Numbered from the stretch's first letter, positions 1 to 5,962 are shown. The stretch: 6,105 nucleotides of DNA from an uncultured Campylobacter sp. (GCA_947090385.1 CAMUNZ010000060.1:1-6105), one strand, 5' to 3'. A program made the numbers and translations. The notes: generated from the letters alone by a model not told the origin.

Positions 1-321
1 AATAACACTAACAAAACTATCAAATTTTGCATTTTTATCACTTTTTAAAACTATAAGTTTATTGTCATCGATATCCGCTATTTTGCTTTTTAAATCATCT
101 TTACTGACTTCGACATCATCAAAATAAATTTTAGAGTTTTCATCGATAGCTATCAAAATCGGTTTTTCTTCTGTTTTTTTTACTCCACTTTCACTCTTGG
201 GAAGTTCAACCTCAATCTTACCTTGCGCTATAAATGTAGAAATACTTAAAACTATACACAACAAAACAAGCATAATATCAATAAAAGGAACCAAATTTAA
301 TCCGTCTTTTTTAGCTCTCAT
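1..321 (-). CDS. exbD: ExbD, TonB-system proton channel subunit (3' end cut off by window)
   Basis: I translated this frame by hand. It starts with ATG at 321 and stays open for 107 residues to the window edge, so roughly the last 20-30 residues of a usual ExbD are missing. The N-terminus is a short cytoplasmic stretch (MRAKKDGLN) followed by one membrane helix at about residues 10-32. That helix contains PFIDIMLVLL, the family signature, with the proton-carrying aspartate at residue 15. The rest (about 35-107) is the polar periplasmic domain. ExbD and ExbB form the inner-membrane channel that uses the proton gradient to energise TonB for outer-membrane import of iron complexes. The ATG overlaps the exbB stop codon (ATGA, 4 bases), so translation is probably coupled. 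TolR is the main alternative. The neighbouring short ExbB and the iron-storage gene dps favour ExbD, and a tonB gene may follow beyond the window. Confidence 0.9.
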   Translation of the reverse strand, partial: MRAKKDGLNLVPFIDIMLVLLCIVLSISTFIAQGKIEVELPKSESGVKKTEEKPILIAIDENSKIYFDDVEVSKDDLKSKIADIDDNKLIVLKSDKNAKFDSFVSVI

Positions 322-746
322 TGTTTTTGATTCCTGAATTTTGTTACTAAAACATCAACTTTTCTATTTAAAGCATTATAAAACATTAAAGTTGGAATTG
401 CGACTAAAAGCCCAGTAGCAGTAGCCTTTAAAGCTAAAGATAATCCTATCATAATAGTTTTTGCATCTATAGACTGAGACAAACCCATATCATAAAATGT
501 AATCATAATACCAGCAACTGTTCCTAAAAGTCCAATATAAGGTGCATTTGAATAAATTATATAAAGTGTTGTTAAATTTCTGCTAAGTGCGATTTCTAAC
601 TCATCTGCATTTTTAAAATCATTTAAATTTACTTTCTTAAAAAAAACAATCCTCTCAAACAAAAACCAAATAGAAATAAAACTCATAACTCCTAAAACTA
701 TCATAATACATAGTTCAACATTATGTTTTAAAAACTCAAATAACAT
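318..746 (-). CDS. exbB: ExbB, TonB-system proton channel subunit (short form)
   Basis: This is a 142-residue membrane protein of the MotA/TolQ/ExbB family. Three hydrophobic helices are visible at about residues 10-30, 64-85 and 98-124. The second contains GLLGTVAGIM (72-81) and the third LKATATGLLVAIP (106-118), both typical of the proton-channel domain. T76 and T109 line up with the two channel-lining threonines of E. coli ExbB. The protein is much shorter than E. coli ExbB (244 residues) because most of the cytoplasmic loop between helices 1 and 2 is absent. Short ExbB proteins of this kind are, as I recall, normal in Campylobacter and Helicobacter. AAGGA at 760-756 lies 9 bases before the ATG and supports the start. 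The gene heads an exbB-exbD unit and diverges from dps. TolQ is a less likely reading because of the short length and context. Confidence 0.9.
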   Translation of the reverse strand: MLFEFLKHNVELCIMIVLGVMSFISIWFLFERIVFFKKVNLNDFKNADELEIALSRNLTTLYIIYSNAPYIGLLGTVAGIMITFYDMGLSQSIDAKTIMIGLSLALKATATGLLVAIPTLMFYNALNRKVDVLVTKFRNQKQ

Positions 747-784
747 AAGCCTAAATCCTTTATAATTTTGAAATAAGCGCGGAG

Positions 785-790
785 TTTATC
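785..790 (-). promoter_or_regulatory. Candidate -10 box for exbB
   Basis: Read on the minus strand this is GATAAA, four of six matches to TATAAT. It would place the transcription start near 778 and give a leader of about 30 bases before the exbB ATG at 746. The -35 area would overlap the candidate Fur-type box at 796-810. No better -10 with sensible spacing was seen. Weak, position-based evidence. Confidence 0.35.
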
Positions 791-795
791 CAAAA

Positions 796-810
796 TGATA
801 TTAAATGTCA
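796..810. promoter_or_regulatory. Candidate Fur/PerR-type operator (7-1-7 inverted repeat)
   Basis: The 15 bases TGATATT-A-AATGTCA form a 7-1-7 inverted repeat with six of seven arm positions paired. They match the classic Fur box TGATAAT-n-ATTATCA at 11 of 14 positions. The site lies about 50 bases upstream of the exbB start, just upstream of its candidate -10. Repressor bound there would plausibly block exbB-exbD transcription when iron is plentiful. AT-rich DNA yields such matches by chance, and Campylobacter Fur tolerates a looser motif, so this stays a candidate. Confidence 0.4.
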
Positions 811-870
811 ATATGTATTATTATAGAAATTTTTAAAAATTTATTAATTATTTGTTTATTTAATTTTCTA

Positions 871-876
871 TATAAT
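871..876 (+). promoter_or_regulatory. dps promoter -10 box (TATAAT)
   Basis: A perfect TATAAT preceded by runs of T in the 35 bases upstream, as expected for the Campylobacter sigma-70 promoter type, which lacks a strong -35 box. The start of transcription would be near 883. That gives a leader of about 28 bases containing the ribosome binding site AAGGAG (899-904), 6 bases before the dps ATG. Confidence 0.75.
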
Positions 877-910
877 TGCTCCCAAATAATTTATTTTTAA
901 GGAGAAAAAG

Positions 911-1348
911 ATGAGTAAAGTTGTTAAACAATTAAATCAATTGCAAGCAGATGCGAATTCGCTATATTTAGCTTTTCATAGCTATCATTGGAATGTAAAA
1001 GGCTATCAGTTTTTTGCAATTCACAAATACACTGAAGAAGTTTATGAAGAATTAGCTTCAATGTTTGATGATGTAGCAGAAAGAGCTTTGCAACTTAAAG
1101 GAAAACCGATCATTTGTCAAAAAGAGTTGTTAGAGTTAGCAAAAGCACCAGTTGAAATCAAAGATAGCTACACAGTCGAAGAAGTCGTAAAAAACAGTAA
1201 AAAAGCTTTTAAATATTTAGTAGATGAATTTAAAGAGTTGGATAAATTATCTAGCGATGAAAATGACACTACAACAGCGACTTATGCACAAGATAAAATA
1301 GCAGATCTAGAGAAAAAAATCTGGATGCTTGAATCTGTTTTAGGTTAA
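911..1348 (+). CDS. dps: Dps/NapA ferritin-like DNA-protection and iron-storage protein
   Basis: This 145-residue protein has the size and helical make-up of Dps. Members of the family form a 12-subunit shell that oxidises Fe(II), stores the iron, and protects DNA from hydroxyl radicals. The ferroxidase signature is present: H26 in HSYHWNVKG, H38 in FAIHKYTEEVYEE, then D53 and E57 in MFDDVAERA. These match H25, H37, D52 and E56 of Helicobacter pylori NapA, which it resembles along its length, including the closing KIWMLESVL. It lacks the lysine-rich N-terminal tail used by E. coli Dps to bind DNA, so direct DNA binding is uncertain. The start is fixed by AAGGAG 6 bases upstream. The gene stands alone with its own promoter and a strong hairpin after it. 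It diverges from exbB, which suggests iron- or peroxide-responsive control. Confidence 0.95.
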   Translation: MSKVVKQLNQLQADANSLYLAFHSYHWNVKGYQFFAIHKYTEEVYEELASMFDDVAERALQLKGKPIICQKELLELAKAPVEIKDSYTVEEVVKNSKKAFKYLVDEFKELDKLSSDENDTTTATYAQDKIADLEKKIWMLESVLG

Positions 1349-1350
1349 TG

Positions 1351-1379
1351 TAATTTGCGAGATTTTTTCTCGCAAATTA
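1351..1379. terminator. Intrinsic terminator between convergent dps and ftsZ
   Basis: Arms 1351-1362 and 1368-1379 pair perfectly over 12 bp around a 5-base T loop, with GC pairs in the upper half of the stem. It begins 2 bases after the dps stop codon and is followed by TTTT on the plus strand, so it should end dps transcription. It also lies 5 bases beyond the ftsZ stop (1385) on the minus strand. In that direction no U-run follows, so for ftsZ it may act mainly as a 3'-end protecting stem or a weak terminator. Confidence 0.85.
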
Positions 1380-1384
1380 TTTTA

Positions 1385-2515
1385 TCAATCAAGCCCATTT
1401 CTTTGATATGTAGGTAAATCTAATATATCAAAATCCTCATCATACCCGCCAGAAACTTTTCTTCTTTCTCTTATAGTATCGATAGTTTTTTCTTTAATGT
1501 CGTTTATATTTGTAGTTCCACTAGTTTTTTTGATCTCTTCGTTAGATTCAAAACCAGTAGCGATTATAGTTACTTCAACTTTAAAATCTTTAATATCTGG
1601 ATCGGTTATAGTTCCTATGACAACATTTGCACCTTCATCCGCAGAATCTCTAATCAAAATTCCAGCTTCGTTAAAATCAAAAAATGGATGATCTGGATGC
1701 ATTTTGAAATTTGCTATGATGCCTTTTGCGCCATTTATATTTACATTATCAAGTAAAGGAGATTGTATTGCATTTTTGACAGCTTCAACAGCAGCGCCTT
1801 CGCCACTACTTGAGCCTATCCCCATCAATGCAAGTCCTCTAAATCTCATAACAGTTTTAACATCTTCAAAATCGACATTCATATCGCTTTTTCCGCTTTC
1901 TAAAACTATAGAAATCATACCATTTACAGCATGGACTAAAACGTCATCAACAATTTTAAAAGCATCTTTTATGCCAGCTTTTTTATCTATTAAACTGTTT
2001 AATTTTTCATTTGGAATTACAAGTATAGAATCACACTCTTTTTTTAATTCTTCTATCCATTTTTTAGCTACTTCAAATCGTCTTTTTCCTTCAAAATTAA
2101 AAGGAGTTGTAACAACACCTATAGTTAAAGCGCCATTTTCTTTTGCAGCTTGTGCTATTATAGGCGATGCGCCTGTTCCTGTACCACCACCAAAACCAGC
2201 AGCTATAAATACTATATCTGTATATTCTAATCGATCTTTTATCTCGTCGTAACTCTCTTTTGCGGCTTCTTTTCCGACTTCAGGATCTGTCCCCGCACCT
2301 TTGCCTGCGGTTTTTTTAACACCAAGTTGAATTTTTATCTCAGCAAGGGAGTTATCTAATGCTTGTAAATCTGTATTTGCAGATATAAGTTCAACTTTTT
2401 TATGGCCTTCTCTAACCATATGATCTATCATATTACCGCCGCCGCCGCCAACACCGATAACTTTCATTTTTACATTTTCTACGACTCTACTTTCTTCAAC
2501 ACTAAAACCATTCAT
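1385..2515 (-). CDS. ftsZ: FtsZ, tubulin-like GTPase of the division ring
   Basis: A full-length FtsZ of 376 residues. FtsZ polymerises with GTP at mid-cell and builds the ring that recruits the division machinery. The GTP site is intact: glycine loop GVGGGGGN (21-28) and tubulin signature GGGTGTG (109-115). The T7 loop NVDFEDVKT (213-221) keeps N213, D215 and D218, the catalytic acidic residues supplied to the next subunit. A short variable linker (about 325-360) leads to the conserved C-terminal peptide around DILDLPTYQR (363-372), which binds FtsA and other partners. The start is supported by AAGGGG at 2530-2525, 9 bases upstream. That ribosome binding site overlaps the ftsA stop codon (2529-2531), so translation is likely coupled to ftsA. 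The gene ends in tandem stops (TGATAA) and is the last of the ppiD-ftsA-ftsZ unit. Confidence 0.98.
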   Translation of the reverse strand: MNGFSVEESRVVENVKMKVIGVGGGGGNMIDHMVREGHKKVELISANTDLQALDNSLAEIKIQLGVKKTAGKGAGTDPEVGKEAAKESYDEIKDRLEYTDIVFIAAGFGGGTGTGASPIIAQAAKENGALTIGVVTTPFNFEGKRRFEVAKKWIEELKKECDSILVIPNEKLNSLIDKKAGIKDAFKIVDDVLVHAVNGMISIVLESGKSDMNVDFEDVKTVMRFRGLALMGIGSSSGEGAAVEAVKNAIQSPLLDNVNINGAKGIIANFKMHPDHPFFDFNEAGILIRDSADEGANVVIGTITDPDIKDFKVEVTIIATGFESNEEIKKTSGTTNINDIKEKTIDTIRERRKVSGGYDEDFDILDLPTYQRNGLD

Positions 2516-2528
2516 AATATTAAACCCC

Positions 2529-3848
2529 TTAAAACAAATTTTTTAACCAATTCATACATTTTTGAAAACTAGAATTTGATTTTTCTAGATTATCTATTTT
2601 TATATCGCTATTATCAAGTTTTATCTCTTCTAAATTATCTTCTGCAATCTCAACAGGCTTTTTAATATTTATATCTTTATATCTAAGCTGTGAGTTAGAA
2701 TCTATTTCATAAGGAGTAAATTTTCCAGCAGCATACATACAAAGACCAATCACACACGAATTTGCCTCATCTTGTGAAATTTCGGATAATCCACTATAAA
2801 AATTTCTTGGTTTAGCAACTCTTACAGATAAATTTGGAAATCTAGCTACAACCAAATCTCTAATATCTCCAAGTTTTACCATACCGCCAGTTAAAACTAT
2901 ACCACCACTTAAAGCCTCCAAACATCTACTATCTTTTATATTATTTCCTAAACAAACAATAGTCTCTTCTAATCTAGCAAAAATAACCCTTGCTATAATC
3001 TCCAAACTAACTTTTCTTGTGTTTTTAGTATCACCTATAATAGGCACTTCGATCTCTTGTGTATTGTTTTTTAATTCATCATATTTTATTTTAATCTCTT
3101 CAGCTTTAGCTAAAGGTGTATGAATAGCGCTTGATATATCATTTGTTATATGCGAAGAACCAACAGGCAAAACGCTATTGTATCTTAAAGAATTTCCTAA
3201 ATGTATAATCATATCGCAAGTTGAACCGCCCATATCTATAAGAGCCACACCAGATTCTTTTTCATCTTTTGTAAGAGTAGAAATAGCAGAAGCATAACCG
3301 CTTAAGACGATATTATCTATCTTTATGCCACACATCTGAACGGCTTTTTGTAAGTTTAAAATAGAACTTCTAGGTGCTGTTATGATATGAGTTGTAACTT
3401 CTAATCTTGAGCCGCACATTCCAAGCGGATCTTCGACATTATCTTGTGCATCGACTTTAAAATTGTATGGCAAAACATGAAGTTTAACACAATCTGATTT
3501 TATATCGGCGTCTTTTTCAGCATTTTGCATAGCGCGTTTTATATCGCCTATATTAATCTCATCGTTTTCTATGTTTATAACGCCTTGAGATTTTACGCTA
3601 TCTGTATAAGTACCAGATATAGAAACTATAACTTTATCGTATTTAACTCCAGCGTGTTCTACTGCATTTCTAACTGCTTCTTTTATAGAATAACTAGCTT
3701 GTTCGATATTCGTTATCTTTCCTTTTTTTACTCCACTAGTTTGAAATTTTCCTATGCCGATAAGCGAAAAATCATCGTTTTCATTTTTAGCAATTACCGC
3801 TTTAACTTCACTAGAACCAACATCTAAACCAAGTATATATTCACTCAT
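2529..3848 (-). CDS. ftsA: FtsA, actin-like membrane anchor of the Z ring
   Basis: A 439-residue actin-fold ATPase that tethers FtsZ to the inner membrane. The phosphate-1 loop LGLDVGSSEVKA (6-17), phosphate-2 loop LIDMGGSTCD (203-212) and adenosine-binding stretch VLTGGMVKLGDI (318-329) are visible. The FtsA-specific 1C subdomain fits about residues 84-160 and replaces actin subdomain 1B. After a charged, asparagine-rich linker (about 392-426) the protein ends in SFQKCMNWLKNLF (427-439). This is an amphipathic helix of the kind that inserts into the membrane. The ATG overlaps the ppiD stop (ATGA, 4 bases), and AGGA at 3861-3858 inside ppiD lies 9 bases upstream. The ftsZ start follows 13 bases after the stop. 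MreB and DnaK are excluded by the length, the 1C region and the C-terminal helix. Confidence 0.97.
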   Translation of the reverse strand: MSEYILGLDVGSSEVKAVIAKNENDDFSLIGIGKFQTSGVKKGKITNIEQASYSIKEAVRNAVEHAGVKYDKVIVSISGTYTDSVKSQGVINIENDEINIGDIKRAMQNAEKDADIKSDCVKLHVLPYNFKVDAQDNVEDPLGMCGSRLEVTTHIITAPRSSILNLQKAVQMCGIKIDNIVLSGYASAISTLTKDEKESGVALIDMGGSTCDMIIHLGNSLRYNSVLPVGSSHITNDISSAIHTPLAKAEEIKIKYDELKNNTQEIEVPIIGDTKNTRKVSLEIIARVIFARLEETIVCLGNNIKDSRCLEALSGGIVLTGGMVKLGDIRDLVVARFPNLSVRVAKPRNFYSGLSEISQDEANSCVIGLCMYAAGKFTPYEIDSNSQLRYKDINIKKPVEIAEDNLEEIKLDNSDIKIDNLEKSNSSFQKCMNWLKNLF

Positions 3849-5320
3849 TTCGATGCTTCCTGCGGATTATAAAAATTTTGAATTTTATATCTTTGTTCTA
3901 ACTCTTTTGTAGTGTCAGATAAAAGTTCTTTGTTTTTTATGTTTGATAAATTTTCCAAATAATACTGTTTATAAACTTTTAATTTTTCCAAATTGCCGAT
4001 TTTTTGCTCGGTTATTTTATATACTGCAGATAAATTATCATTTAATTTTATAAAACCGTTTAATTTATTATTTGCAAAAACATTATTTGCAAATAATTTT
4101 ACTTGATCTTTTGTAAGACCTTCTATATTTCCGTTAAAATCGCGACCTATAAAACCGATATCTTTTCCATCAAAATTTTCTAACTTTTTCTTAGAAATTT
4201 CTTCTAATTTATCGGATAAAAGTTTAGCTTTGAAATCCGCATAAACGAACTTTTTAGCTTCTTCATAACTCATTTGTTTTGGTAAAACTATGTTTTTTAT
4301 CCTTGTTATTAAATATCCCCTTTCAGTTTTTATAGGTTTGATTGTGTCGCCATTTTTTTTACCATCAAAATTAAACTCTTTAAAAGTAGCATTTAAATCA
4401 TTGATACGCAAAATTCCATCTGCTTGAATTTTTTTATTTTTTAAATTTACATAAGTTTTTAATGCATCTTGACGCACCAAATCAAATTCATAATCTCTTT
4501 TTACTAAAGTTTTGGATGAATTAAAATCCATCAATGTATCATCAGAATTTTTATAATCAGATCTATGCTTTTCATAAAATTCTAATAAATCATTTTGTGC
4601 TACATCTACATTTTTAACTTCTACAAATTTAGTTTCTAACTCATACTCTTTTTTTGTAAAATAGGAATTTTTATTTTTTTCCCAAAAATCTTTTGTAGAA
4701 TTTTCATCGATTTTTATCGAATTTTCATCAACCTTAACAATATCAACTAAAATTTTATCTTGCATGAAAATAGAATCATTTAATAAATTTAAATCTTCAT
4801 CATTTGGCGTCAATACCAAAACTTTGCTAAGTTTATTTAAAATAATCTCTTTTTTTATTAAATCTTCAAAATTACTTGGAGAATTTCCATTTTGTTTTAA
4901 AATATGTCTATATTTTTTGGGATCAAATTTTCCATCTGTTTGAAACTGTTCTAATGCAAAAATTTTATTAGCAATCTCATCAGCAGAAGCGCTAATACCC
5001 AAATCTTTAGCATAATTTAATCTCATTCTCTCATTTATGCTTTCGATCAAAGCAATGTATTGTAAATTCATTTTATCCGCTTGTTCTTGCGAAAAATTTC
5101 CATTACTCATGCGATAATAAGCATTAAAAACATCTTGATATTTTGCGTTAAAATCTTTAAAACTAACTGGCTCATTACCAACCATAGCGACCGCAGTTGC
5201 TTTATTTTTATTTAAACTATAACTTCCCCAGCCAACAAAACCAGCCCCAACAAAAGCAATAGACGCAACCCAAATAGTGACTATTAAATATTTCTTGTGT
5301 TTTTGCATCCAATCTATCAT
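3845..5320 (-). CDS. ppiD: PpiD/SurA-like periplasmic chaperone anchored in inner membrane
   Basis: With the ATG at 5320 the protein has 491 residues. A short positively charged N-terminus (MIDWMQKHKKY) precedes one membrane helix (about 10-31), with the rest in the periplasm. Residues about 43-165 look like the SurA N-terminal chaperone domain (AMVGNEPVSFKDF, then helices). Residues about 220-345 fall where a parvulin prolyl isomerase domain sits in PpiD. I see only its closing pattern (GDTIKPIKTERGYLITRI, 324-341) and no GGDLG-like core, so isomerase activity is doubtful; E. coli PpiD is also reported to be inactive. The usual role is assisting proteins that emerge from the Sec translocon. 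A TTG at 5341 would add 7 residues. I prefer 5320 because GAGG (5330-5327) lies 6 bases before it and the protein then begins like Campylobacter homologues I recall. It is first in the unit with ftsA and ftsZ. Confidence 0.85.
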   Translation of the reverse strand: MIDWMQKHKKYLIVTIWVASIAFVGAGFVGWGSYSLNKNKATAVAMVGNEPVSFKDFNAKYQDVFNAYYRMSNGNFSQEQADKMNLQYIALIESINERMRLNYAKDLGISASADEIANKIFALEQFQTDGKFDPKKYRHILKQNGNSPSNFEDLIKKEIILNKLSKVLVLTPNDEDLNLLNDSIFMQDKILVDIVKVDENSIKIDENSTKDFWEKNKNSYFTKKEYELETKFVEVKNVDVAQNDLLEFYEKHRSDYKNSDDTLMDFNSSKTLVKRDYEFDLVRQDALKTYVNLKNKKIQADGILRINDLNATFKEFNFDGKKNGDTIKPIKTERGYLITRIKNIVLPKQMSYEEAKKFVYADFKAKLLSDKLEEISKKKLENFDGKDIGFIGRDFNGNIEGLTKDQVKLFANNVFANNKLNGFIKLNDNLSAVYKITEQKIGNLEKLKVYKQYYLENLSNIKNKELLSDTTKELEQRYKIQNFYNPQEASK

Positions 5321-5326
5321 AAAATA

Positions 5327-5330
5327 CCTC
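5327..5330 (-). promoter_or_regulatory. ppiD: Ribosome binding site that decides the ppiD start
   Basis: GAGG on the minus strand ends 6 bases before the ATG at 5320. The two upstream in-frame alternatives, ATG at 5332 and TTG at 5341, lie on or before this motif and have no purine-rich sequence at proper distance, so 5320 is the best start. Confidence 0.75.
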
Positions 5331-5343
5331 ATTACTAACAAAA
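5331..5343. repeat. Direct repeat ATTACTAACAAAA, copy 1 (beside ppiD RBS)
   Basis: This 13-base sequence is identical to 5411-5423, exactly 80 bases away. On the minus strand it reads TTTTGTTAGTAAT and lies directly upstream of, and touching, the ppiD ribosome binding site. It can pair with the hairpin arm at 5438-5452 through the 11 bases TTTTTGTTAGT. Confidence 0.6.
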
Positions 5344-5355
5344 AAATAGTCCGTA

Positions 5356-5361
5356 ATGTTA
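5356..5361 (-). promoter_or_regulatory. Possible ppiD-ftsA-ftsZ promoter -10 box
   Basis: Minus-strand TAACAT, preceded by TG and by several T-runs, matches TATAAT at four of six positions. It would start transcription near 5349, about 29 bases before the ppiD ATG. A promoter is expected here if the hairpin at 5414-5452 terminates upstream transcription. The box itself is weak. Confidence 0.3.
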
Positions 5362-5410
5362 CAGAAAAAATGATTAAAAAATATTGAAAAGATCACGTTG
5401 TTTTAAAAAA

Positions 5411-5423
5411 ATTACTAACAAAA
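5411..5423. repeat. Direct repeat ATTACTAACAAAA, copy 2 (hairpin arm)
   Basis: Second copy of the 13-base repeat at 5331-5343. It forms much of the 3' arm of the minus-strand hairpin at 5414-5452. Confidence 0.6.
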
Positions 5424-5452
5424 TTTTACTAAATATGAAAATTTTTGTTAGT
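5414..5452 (-). terminator. AT-rich terminator-like hairpin at the end of the aldolase-like gene
   Basis: The arms at 5438-5452 and 5414-5427 pair over 14 bp with one bulged base and a 10-base loop that contains the TAG stop codon. On the minus strand it is followed by AA and then a run of seven T (5411-5405 region). The stem has only a few GC pairs, so termination may be partial and some transcripts may read on into ppiD. The 5' arm is coding sequence for the last residues (TNKNF). Confidence 0.55.
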
Positions 5453-5869
5453 TTCATAAATGTGTAAAATTTTCACAGAATGTTCTATATTACAAATCAA
5501 TCCTAACAAGTTTGAAAGAGTTTTTTCATATATAAAAATTCCAATTCCTTTAACTATCACGACGTTAGTTTTGTTTGTTTGCAAAAAATTTAAAATTTCA
5601 TTAAAAGCTCTTTCGTTCCAATTAACAAAATTTTTTGGATCATAAATTTTTAAACTTTCAAAACCGCTATAAAAATCTTTTGGAGATAAAATATTATGAT
5701 TTAAACTATAAGATATGGTCGATTTTGGCGTTGCTATACAAAAAAAATTAGCCATGGGAATATTTTTATAAATATTTTGATGTATAAAACAATCAAAATT
5801 AGCATCGTCCCAACGAAAATCCTTTTTTTGTCCTAAAATTTGAAAATTTTCATCTTTTAAATCACTCAA
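5429..5869 (-). CDS. Class II aldolase/adducin-like protein, probably N-terminally truncated
   Basis: This is 146 residues from a TTG at 5869, the only usual start codon after an in-frame TGA at 5893-5891. The pattern DANFDCFIHQNIYKNIP (22-38), ATPKSTISYSLNHNILSPKDF (46-66, key residues P48, S55, H58, P63, D65) and NVVIVKGIGIFIYEKTLSNL (102-121) follows the class II aldolase/adducin fold: an IH..IY helix, a strand, an SL.H..I.P.D segment, and a late G-G motif. The usual zinc-binding H-x-H is replaced by IATP, and the family N-terminus with its G-x-I/S motif (some 40 residues) is absent, so aldolase catalysis is unlikely. I recall epsilonproteobacterial relatives beside rsmH and ppiD, but their function is not known to me. 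No ribosome binding site precedes the TTG. An ATG at 5898 is one base out of frame, so this may be a decayed or frameshifted gene. Confidence 0.6.
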   Translation of the reverse strand: MSDLKDENFQILGQKKDFRWDDANFDCFIHQNIYKNIPMANFFCIATPKSTISYSLNHNILSPKDFYSGFESLKIYDPKNFVNWNERAFNEILNFLQTNKTNVVIVKGIGIFIYEKTLSNLLGLICNIEHSVKILHIYETNKNFHI

Positions 5870-5928
5870 AATTGAATTTTTATGCTTTTTTCAAACATAA
5901 CGTTTAACCGTAATTAAATTTTTTTGGC

Positions 5929-5934
5929 TATTAT
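5929..5934 (+). promoter_or_regulatory. -10 box (TATTAT) for rsmH
   Basis: Plus-strand TATTAT matches TATAAT at five of six positions and follows a T-run (5918-5925 region), the usual Campylobacter layout. The transcript would start near 5941, leaving a leader of about 22 bases to the rsmH TTG at 5963. Confidence 0.5.
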
Positions 5935-5935
5935 A
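5930..5935 (-). promoter_or_regulatory. -10 box (TATAAT) for the leftward aldolase-like gene
   Basis: A perfect minus-strand TATAAT preceded by TGTG. Transcription would begin near 5923, about 25 bases before the out-of-frame ATG at 5898 and 54 bases before the TTG at 5869. It overlaps the rightward -10 at 5929-5934 by five bases. Confidence 0.6.
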
Positions 5936-5950
5936 CACAAAATTTTTAAA

Positions 5951-5954
5951 AAGG
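5951..5954 (+). promoter_or_regulatory. rsmH: Ribosome binding site supporting the TTG start of rsmH
   Basis: AAGG, preceded by further A residues, ends 8 bases before the TTG at 5963. An in-frame TAG at 5957-5959 lies between this site and the TTG, so no start further upstream is possible. Confidence 0.75.
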
Positions 5955-5962
5955 CTTAGTTT

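Noticed and set aside
756..770. TATAAA-like sequence on the minus strand as the exbB -10 box
   Set aside because: It overlaps the exbB ribosome binding site and would leave almost no leader, so it was passed over for the box at 785-790.
1497..2252. Two plus-strand open frames (1497-1691 and 1704-2252) opposite ftsZ
   Set aside because: They are antisense shadows of ftsZ, with low-complexity serine/proline-rich translations, no ribosome binding site and no recognisable motif.
3525..3827. Plus-strand open frame of 100 codons opposite ftsA
   Set aside because: It is antisense to the conserved N-terminal half of ftsA, and its Tyr/Phe-rich translation is typical of a shadow frame.
5321..5341. 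Longer ppiD starting at TTG 5341 or ATG 5332
   Set aside because: Neither has a properly placed ribosome binding site, and the GAGG at 5330-5327 fits the ATG at 5320.
5460..5645. Plus-strand open frame of 61 codons opposite the aldolase-like gene
   Set aside because: No ribosome binding site or promoter is visible, and the minus-strand frame has clear family patterns.
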